Below, one piece after another: positions 1 through 4,788 of a stretch of DNA of 7,655 nucleotides (position 1 is the first letter of the stretch; the number at the start of each line of letters is the position of its first letter). This DNA comes from JBDGSM01 sp042217615 (GTDB lineage Archaea > Nanohalarchaeota > Nanosalinia > Nanosalinales > Nanosalinaceae), in NCBI GenBank assembly GCA_042217615.1, contig JBDGSI010000023.1, positions 1-7,655 of the forward strand, given 5' to 3'. Position numbers and translations under genes: made by a program. The notes below the pieces were generated by a model. The model saw only the letters and a list, made by a program, of their open reading frames with translations. It made no database searches and was not told the DNA's origin.

Positions 1-1567
1 CCTTAAAGCTGACATCAAAAGCATTTCTATCCGGATAATTTGTAAACTCAACATCGTTAATCTCAGGTATATGATTAGGGAACTGCTCTGAAATCACCTT
101 GCTTGTTGAAGCACCTTGATCATCATAAACAGTCACGTTGAAATCAACAGAATCCAAATGCTCATCAAAAGGCCCATAATCAATACTGCCTGTGCATCGA
201 GCATACACAGAGAGCCGAGTTAAAGTAGTTGAGAGCTGAGCAGAATTGCCTTCGCCGTCGCTTACATTTACCTCACACCGATCCAGATCACTGACGCCAT
301 CCTGGTCAGAAATATTAGCCTCTACCTTCAACTCATGAGTAGAAGGTGAGTCTTTCAAAGTTATGTTCTCAATAATTGGCTTATAACTGGTAACGAACCA
401 TGTATCGTTTTCCTTCTTTACATACCGTCCAATCCAGCCTGTCGCTCCCCAATAATATCTTCGACCCCAATCCGTAACCTCGGGATAAACTGTATCTACC
501 CTAGTATTATTGCTGACTTTTCCCCCCATTATACTCCCTGAGCCAGCATCAATACTGTACTCTATAGAGTTCTTGTTGGGGTGTGTAAGTAAAGCACTTA
601 CATTAGGCTTAAGGCCTACTCCATAGGCTTCATAAGGCTTAACTTCTACGCTTGGCCTGCATAGAGTATTCAATTTCCCGCCCGTAGTAGTCGTTAAATT
701 CCCATCTGAGGCTTTGACCGTATAGTTATGGCTCTCACAGGTCTCCCAGTCATAAAGGCATTCTTCACCGGAAGACAGATTTGTACATTTCTCTACAACA
801 CCAGATTTATTAAAGATAGTAATACTTCCATTATCTCCATCCGCATCAGTATAAGTCGCAATAAATCCTATATTTCCTGAAGAAATAGACAGACCAATTT
901 CCGGCGCATGATTAAACTCTACCTTTACATTGTCAATCTTAGCTTTTCCTGTAACCGTTCTCCTAACAACCCCAATAAAGGGAAACTTGTGATCAAATGT
1001 TGCTCCATCCATACTCATATCAAGGTATACCGTCTTTCCAGCATACTCAGTAATATTGTGGTCTTCAACCCTACTCCATCCCTCTACATTTGTGGTCTTA
1101 TAACCGTTGCCTAAATTTTTCGGAGAAGCAACAGCTACTATAGTGTCACCACCACATTTTTTCGTATAGTTTTTGTGCACACATATCCTTGCATGAGATG
1201 TATCACCTAAAGCAGATATTTTGTAGTCAAAACTTACATTTGCCTGATCAACATCTTTCGGGATATCTATAGGTAGATAGCAATGCCTATCAGCAACCTC
1301 CTTCTCAAAACAGTAAAGAACTTTAGAGGACTGACTTGAAGAGTACCATACCTTTTTATCACCTTTCACACAACCTGAACCCGTACAAACGCTAGCAGAG
1401 AGAAATTGCGTTGACTCTCCTTCTTTAATATCCGGATAAAACTTCCATTCGGGCGGATAATCCCCGGTAGAATAAGATTCAAAGTCCTCTTCATAAGCTA
1501 CCGTAGCCGCTCCTACCTCCCCAACAAGAAAAATGCTTAATACCAGGATAAAGAAGGCCTTTTTCAA
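1..1567 (-). CDS. Secreted cysteine-rich, sequon-rich beta-sandwich surface protein (3' end outside window)
   Basis: The minus frame is open from a TTG at 1567 to the window edge, giving 522 codons without a stop. Residues 1-20 form a typical signal peptide: two Lys, then a hydrophobic stretch (AFFILVLSIFLVG) ending GEVGA. Around residues 28-41 comes an FESYSTGDYPPEW motif like those opening secreted jelly-roll domains. That domain seems to close near residue 218 (AKIDNVKVEF). Ig/cadherin-like stretches follow, with DADGD near 241-245 and SDQDGVSD near 420-427. There are 12 Cys in locally spaced pairs (61/66, 86/96, 129/138, 261/270, 277/303, 431/458), suggesting disulfides, and about 15 N-x-S/T sequons, suggesting glycosylation outside the cell. 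TTG is preferred as start because the signal peptide begins there, a GTGAGGAG Shine-Dalgarno lies six bases upstream, and no ATG is near. It overlaps the upstream stop (TTGA), implying translational coupling. Ligand and C-terminal anchoring are unknown. Confidence 0.85.
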   Translation of the reverse strand, partial: MKKAFFILVLSIFLVGEVGAATVAYEEDFESYSTGDYPPEWKFYPDIKEGESTQFLSASVCTGSGCVKGDKKVWYSSSQSSKVLYCFEKEVADRHCYLPIDIPKDVDQANVSFDYKISALGDTSHARICVHKNYTKKCGGDTIVAVASPKNLGNGYKTTNVEGWSRVEDHNITEYAGKTVYLDMSMDGATFDHKFPFIGVVRRTVTGKAKIDNVKVEFNHAPEIGLSISSGNIGFIATYTDADGDNGSITIFNKSGVVEKCTNLSSGEECLYDWETCESHNYTVKASDGNLTTTTGGKLNTLCRPSVEVKPYEAYGVGLKPNVSALLTHPNKNSIEYSIDAGSGSIMGGKVSNNTRVDTVYPEVTDWGRRYYWGATGWIGRYVKKENDTWFVTSYKPIIENITLKDSPSTHELKVEANISDQDGVSDLDRCEVNVSDGEGNSAQLSTTLTRLSVYARCTGSIDYGPFDEHLDSVDFNVTVYDDQGASTSKVISEQFPNHIPEINDVEFTNYPDRNAFDVSFK

Positions 1568-3315
1568 TTCAGACTCCTCACTTCAAGATATCTTTCACTG
1601 GATTTTACAGTACCCTTATCTCCTTCTACCACTATCTGCCAGGTGTAGTTACCTGGACCCAAATCTAGGGAAGTATCTATCTCATTCAGGCCTTTAGATA
1701 ACTGCGAACTGTATCTTTCTTTCCCATTGATAACCAGTCTCTGTTCCATTGAGCCAAAGGCCCTGACATCATAATTAAAGAATAGAGGTGAATCTCTTTC
1801 TAAAACAGTTATATCATCTGAAGGCCCATGGATGAATATATCGGCAAGCGGTGCGTCTTCCTGTGTGGTAAAGGATCTTGTTTCTGAGGTAAACCTGTTG
1901 TTTGATTCCTGTGATTTGAGTTCTACATGCCATGTGTGTTGGCCTGCGTTTTCAAGACCTATTTTTATTGTTCCGATGTTCTGGGAGGGTATGTGGCTTT
2001 TGTTGTATCTGAGGTTGCCGTCTGTGTACAGTAGGAGTCTGTAGTCGTAAGGAGATTCTGTGCTCAGGTTGAAGCTGACGAGGTAATCGTTTATCGTGGC
2101 TCCGGAGACAGGTTCTTCCAGTTCTGCTTTGAATTCTGGAGCGTTTTCTGTAGTGGAGAAGCTGCGTGCCTCTGATTCAAAGCTTCCGTCCGTCATTTCT
2201 ACATGCCACTGGTGAGATCCTGAGTTCTGGATAACTTTTCTCTCATTTATTCTATTCATTCCTTGATCGGTGAGAACGCCTTCAAACAGTTTGCTTCCAT
2301 CCACGTATACAGCAAAGTTTTCTCCTTCTAACTCAGAGTTGTTAAGCGAGAAGTCAAACTCTACCTCGTAACCCGTAAACTCTCCTTCAGGCTGGAAGAC
2401 GAATATTTTAGCCGGCTCCACATCCCTAGGTTGACCTCCACCAGGAACACCCTCCGACACACTAGGCCGGTAGGTAAAGTTAGCTTTCCCGGACTCATAG
2501 GTTTTCCCATTCCTCTCTGCAGTTACCTTCCAGACATAAAGGCCTTCTTCAGATAGTTCTGCAGCAGATGATACAACAGTACGGCCTTCAAAGCTTCCTG
2601 AACCTGTTTCTGAACCATTGAGGAACATAGTATAGCTTCCTTTCCCTGCAGTCAGTAAAGAGGCCTGTAAAGTAATTTTCCCGGAGGTAACTGTTCCTCC
2701 CGGCATAGGACTGAGTAAAGTAAAGTTAACATCTCTAAGGGATGGCGGTAGCGGAACCTCTGACTCATTATCTCCCGTATTTTCATCTATTGGTTCAGTA
2801 ACGTTGTTATCTACGCTTTCATTACTGTCAGGACCTTCTGAACCGGGTGAAGAACCATTTGAATCTTGAGATGAACCGTCTTCTTCATTAGAACTATCAC
2901 TACTGTCTCCGGTTCCGGAATCTTCTCCAGGATTTTGCGATCTATTTGCGGATTCAAGGTCCAGGTTGAAGGATTTAGTGAAGTTGCGGCCCGATTTCAC
3001 TGCTTTTAACGTGACTGATTCTTTTTCAGGTACTGTAAAGGTTATCCTGCCTTCAACCCCTGTTTCACCAATCTTATCGCCGTCCAGATATACCGCAGCG
3101 TTTTGCACGGAGCCCTGTCGAGATGTAAGAGCCAGTGTTTCTTCTTCACCAGGCCTTAGATCATTTTCTGATAGAGAAAAGTTTACTTCCTCAAAGCTTG
3201 AAGCACCGCCTGTTAAGCTGTCGAAAGCTCCTGAAAAGTATGCTCCTCCTCCTATAAATCCGAGAGCTACGAACAGAATCAGGAAGTTGTTGATATAGTA
3301 GTTGCCTATAATCAC
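1564..3315 (-). CDS. Membrane-anchored multidomain beta-sandwich surface protein
   Basis: This 583-residue protein has a GTG start and a TGA stop. Residues 11-29 (FLILFVALGFIGGGAYFSG) form one hydrophobic segment that fits a signal anchor, leaving the rest probably outside the cell. Residues 43-118 look like one Ig-like or PEGA-like beta domain (VYLDGDKIGE). Residues 121-190 are a Ser/Gly/Asp/Glu-rich, low-complexity acidic linker. Residues 196-582 are four related beta-sandwich units of about 90-100 residues. No cysteine is visible, unlike its partner gene, but there are many N-x-S/T sequons. The GTG start is chosen because an in-frame TAG lies 18 bases upstream, no ATG lies between, and a TATA-like box sits about 28 bases upstream, fitting a leaderless mRNA. 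It is first in a two-gene operon. A role in the cell surface or adhesion is inferred from architecture; no enzymatic motif is seen. Confidence 0.85.
   Translation of the reverse strand: MIIGNYYINNFLILFVALGFIGGGAYFSGAFDSLTGGASSFEEVNFSLSENDLRPGEEETLALTSRQGSVQNAAVYLDGDKIGETGVEGRITFTVPEKESVTLKAVKSGRNFTKSFNLDLESANRSQNPGEDSGTGDSSDSSNEEDGSSQDSNGSSPGSEGPDSNESVDNNVTEPIDENTGDNESEVPLPPSLRDVNFTLLSPMPGGTVTSGKITLQASLLTAGKGSYTMFLNGSETGSGSFEGRTVVSSAAELSEEGLYVWKVTAERNGKTYESGKANFTYRPSVSEGVPGGGQPRDVEPAKIFVFQPEGEFTGYEVEFDFSLNNSELEGENFAVYVDGSKLFEGVLTDQGMNRINERKVIQNSGSHQWHVEMTDGSFESEARSFSTTENAPEFKAELEEPVSGATINDYLVSFNLSTESPYDYRLLLYTDGNLRYNKSHIPSQNIGTIKIGLENAGQHTWHVELKSQESNNRFTSETRSFTTQEDAPLADIFIHGPSDDITVLERDSPLFFNYDVRAFGSMEQRLVINGKERYSSQLSKGLNEIDTSLDLGPGNYTWQIVVEGDKGTVKSSERYLEVRSLN
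1570..2730 (-). repeat. Four tandem Ig/FN3-like domain repeats within the surface protein
   Basis: Protein-level repeats cover about residues 196-283, 302-390, 394-485 and 490-582. Each ends its core with the pattern G-x-[YH]-x-W-x-[VI]: GLYVWKV, GSHQWHV, GQHTWHV and GNYTWQI. The tryptophans are at 262, 370, 462 and 559. Units 2 and 3 also share the tail S-E-x-R-S-F-[ST]-T followed by AP, so they look like the most recent duplication. DNA-level identity between units is low, so the duplications are old or have diverged quickly. Confidence 0.75.
1574..1581 (-). promoter_or_regulatory. Shine-Dalgarno for the TTG-start surface protein gene
   Basis: On the minus strand GTGAGGAG lies six bases upstream of the TTG start, inside the last codons of the preceding gene. 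It matches parts of the archaeal anti-SD complement (GGAGGTGATC). It is the main reason to accept the non-ATG start and suggests re-initiation by ribosomes finishing the upstream gene. Confidence 0.75.
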
Positions 3316-3338
3316 GCAGAATGAATAAGTCTACAGTT

Positions 3339-3347
3339 GTTTAAAAC
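3339..3347 (-). promoter_or_regulatory. TATA-like box for the surface-protein operon
   Basis: On the minus strand the sequence reads GTTTTAAAC, centred about 28 bases upstream of the GTG start at 3315. That spacing puts transcription initiation at or just before the start codon. No Shine-Dalgarno precedes the GTG, which fits a leaderless transcript. It lies in an 89-bp divergent intergenic region shared with the HAD phosphatase gene. Confidence 0.5.
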
Positions 3348-3367
3348 ATGTGGGTGCTGAAAAGGTG

Positions 3368-3375
3368 TTTATAAG
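3368..3375 (+). promoter_or_regulatory. TATA box for the HAD phosphatase gene
   Basis: TTTATAAG is centred about 33 bases before the ATG at 3405. With usual archaeal TATA-to-start spacing, transcription would begin near 3396-3400, leaving a leader of only a few bases and no room for a Shine-Dalgarno. The purine-rich GAAAAGG just upstream could act as a BRE. Confidence 0.55.
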
Positions 3376-3382
3376 AGGTTTC

Positions 3383-3413
3383 AGGCCTCATACATGTACT
3401 GGTTATGAGGCCT
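3383..3413. repeat. 10-bp perfect inverted repeat over the HAD gene start (possible operator)
   Basis: The left arm AGGCCTCATA (3383-3392) and right arm TATGAGGCCT (3404-3413) are perfect inverted copies with an 11-bp spacer. The right arm contains the ATG start codon, and the centre falls at the predicted transcription start. A protein bound here would block initiation. The outer six bases of each arm are AGGCCT, which is abundant in this window anyway, so the extra information is the four flanking matched pairs. Confidence 0.45.
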
Positions 3414-4187
3414 AAGGAAGAACTGCAGGATGTAAAGAATTTTTTCTTCGATGTGGAGAAAACTTTGCTGAACTGGGATACAACAGTTTTAGGAGCTGAG
3501 GATCTTATCTACAGCTTGAGAGAGTCAGGGAAAAATGTTTTCTTCCATACAGATACTTCTGTGTTTTCAAGGAAGCAGTATGCCTCCCGTTTAACTGACT
3601 CAGGGCTTGAGGCCTCTCCTGAAGAAGTTTTAACCTCCGGAACCGTAGCTGCAAAGTCTCTTGCCGAGAAGGATATAGGTAAGGCGTATGTGATCGGTGA
3701 GGAAGGCCTTATCAACGAGTTAGAGTCTGAGGACATTGATTTTTCTAAGGATGCTGAGACTGTTGTTGTAGGTCTTGACCGCCAGTTTAACTACAGTAAG
3801 TTAAGACGTGCGAAGAAGATACTGGATGAGGGCGGTGACATGTACTTCTGCAGCACCGACCAGGTTTTAAGACGTAGCACAAGCACAGTACCGCATCAAG
3901 CTGCTTTGAATGAGGCCTTAAAGGTTTTTGGGGAAGGAGAAGTTATCGGCAAGCCCAGCCAGGAGTTTAAAAAGGTTTTCAAAGGTTATTTCTCGTATTT
4001 CCCAAGCAACTCCCTGTTTGTAGGGGATCGTTTTGCAGATATTGAAATGGGTAACCGGCTTGGTATGAAGACTGCCGGTGTTTTAACCGGAGAGATATCT
4101 GAAGAGGCCTTGAAGGAGGCAGATGACCTGGAGAAACCTGATTTCATGATTTCAAGTCTTCCAAAGCTGCGGAAGGCTGTTCTCTAG
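3405..4187 (+). CDS. HAD-superfamily phosphatase, subfamily IIA (NagD/p-nitrophenylphosphatase-like)
   Basis: The 260-residue length and order of motifs fit the HAD-IIA family of cytoplasmic phosphatases, which remove phosphate from small metabolites through an aspartyl-phosphate. Motif I is FFFDVEKTLL with D16 as nucleophile. Motif II is FFHTDTS (T49), followed by SRKQYASRL and a VLTSGTVAAKSL segment typical of NagD-like proteins. The C2 cap region has QFNYSKLRRAKKIL (127-140). Motif III is IGKPS (K183), and motif IV is VGDRFADIEMG (D208, D212). Oddities: motif I reads D-x-E, with Glu18 where the family has Asp as acid/base, and Lys19 replaces the usual Gly. The other catalytic residues are present, so activity is plausible but possibly altered; the substrate cannot be told. 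ATG is favoured by the TATA box about 33 bases upstream. The stop overlaps the stop of the convergent gene within CTAG. Confidence 0.85.
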   Translation: MRPKEELQDVKNFFFDVEKTLLNWDTTVLGAEDLIYSLRESGKNVFFHTDTSVFSRKQYASRLTDSGLEASPEEVLTSGTVAAKSLAEKDIGKAYVIGEEGLINELESEDIDFSKDAETVVVGLDRQFNYSKLRRAKKILDEGGDMYFCSTDQVLRRSTSTVPHQAALNEALKVFGEGEVIGKPSQEFKKVFKGYFSYFPSNSLFVGDRFADIEMGNRLGMKTAGVLTGEISEEALKEADDLEKPDFMISSLPKLRKAVL

Positions 4188-4672
4188 CCCTGTTTTCTGT
4201 GAAGGCTATCTGCTTTCCATAGATAGAATGAAAGGCCTTTTTTCTCTTTGCCGATCTGGTTGTAGTCCACAAAGTTTTTCTTTTCAGTGATTTTTTCTCC
4301 CAGTTTTCCTCTATTCGTCTGGTAAAGAGTATTAGCTGAATTACCGGTATGGGCGTGAACAGGTTCACATACAACAGGAAGTACAGGAGCAGATATAGAA
4401 CCGGATATAAGCGGCTGGGAAACCATTCCTTCACCCATACCCCTAGAAACAACCACTACAGGAATTTCTCCGCATCCATGCTTCATACTACTCTAGTAAC
4501 GCGTCTGCGCCATGTGAAGAAGATGCTGCTCCCTCACTCCTTGAACAAGTTCAACTCCTTCCCTCTCCTCCACCTCCAGGTAAAACTCTTCAGCAGAAGT
4601 ACCAGGATAGGCAAAAATTTTCTCCGCATCCGTCAAACCAAGAACAGACTCAACAAAACCCTCTAACCCCAT
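4184..4672 (-). pseudogene. ThDP-dependent enzyme PYR domain (acetolactate synthase-like), interrupted by in-frame TAG
   Basis: From ATG at 4672 a minus frame runs 163 codons to a TAG at 4184-4186, broken once by TAG at codon 60 (4493-4495). The two halves (59 and 102 residues) are in the same frame and read as one fold. IFAYPGTSAEEFY (19-31) matches the opening 'FGYPG' of acetolactate synthase-type enzymes. REQHLLHMA (47-55) matches the 'HEQxAxHMA' segment, with E48 at the catalytic glutamate that activates thiamine diphosphate. EIPVVVVSRGMGEG, APVLPVV and HTGNSANTLYQT follow in the order seen in the PYR domain. The protein ends near where the PYR domain ends and has no PP (cofactor-binding) domain. 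It may be a decayed full enzyme, a split alpha subunit as in sulfopyruvate decarboxylase ComD, or a gene read through at TAG. The frame is otherwise clean, so decay, if real, is recent. A TATA-like box is retained. Confidence 0.65.
4238..4296 (+). terminator. T-rich tracts, possible terminator for the HAD gene
   Basis: Downstream of the HAD stop the plus strand has T6 at 4238-4243, a T5-C-T4 tract at 4275-4284 and T6 at 4291-4296. Archaeal termination is commonly driven by such U-rich tracts without a hairpin. Here they lie inside the opposing ThDP-domain gene, since the two genes leave no intergenic space. They could equally reflect Lys codons of that gene. Confidence 0.35.
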
Positions 4673-4696
4673 AAACAGGAGAAAGCAACCTCTCAG

Positions 4697-4704
4697 TTAA
4701 AAAA
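4697..4704 (-). promoter_or_regulatory. TATA-like box for the interrupted ThDP-domain gene
   Basis: On the minus strand TTTTTTAA is centred about 28 bases upstream of the ATG at 4672, fitting a leaderless transcript. No Shine-Dalgarno lies before that ATG. Survival of a promoter-like element suggests the interrupted gene may still be transcribed. Confidence 0.4.
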
Positions 4705-4742
4705 GACCTTTCAAACCATGAAGACAGAGAAAAAGGGTTTTA

Positions 4743-4750
4743 GTTTAAAG
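4743..4750 (+). promoter_or_regulatory. TATA-like box for metG
   Basis: GTTTAAAG is centred about 42 bases before the ATG. Initiation about 25 bases downstream, near 4770, would give a leader of roughly 19 bases that includes the Shine-Dalgarno. TTTATACTT at 4762-4770 is an alternative, but it is too close to the ATG to leave the Shine-Dalgarno in the mRNA. Confidence 0.45.
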
Positions 4751-4773
4751 AGTTCAAGGCCTTTATACTTTCC

Positions 4774-4781
4774 AGGTGGTC
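4774..4781 (+). promoter_or_regulatory. Shine-Dalgarno of metG
   Basis: AGGTGGTC ends seven bases before the ATG and matches seven of eight positions of AGGTGATC, the complement of the archaeal 16S 3' end. It fixes the start at 4789. It is the only first gene in this window with a clear Shine-Dalgarno. Confidence 0.7.
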
Positions 4782-4788
4782 TACAAAA

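Noticed and set aside
908..1114. 68-codon plus-strand open frame
   Set aside because: It is antisense to the secreted cysteine-rich protein, whose minus frame is open across the whole region, and it has no start signals.
2966..3298. 110-codon plus-strand open frame
   Set aside because: It is antisense to the start of the membrane-anchored surface protein; composition and lack of start signals mark it as a shadow.
4144..4452. 102-codon minus-strand open frame at the HAD/ThDP junction
   Set aside because: It is a shifted frame of the PYR-domain gene running into the HAD gene antisense; the recognised motifs are in the other frame.
4493..4495. TAG as pyrrolysine in the ThDP-domain gene
   Set aside because: No pyrrolysine machinery is in view, the family is not a known pyrrolysine carrier, and TAG ends at least three other genes here. 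Kept only as an alternative to be tested.
4349..4666. 105-codon plus-strand open frame
   Set aside because: It lies opposite the ThDP PYR-domain frame, is unusually basic (Arg/His/Asn-rich) in an acidic proteome, has no promoter or Shine-Dalgarno, and resembles nothing known.
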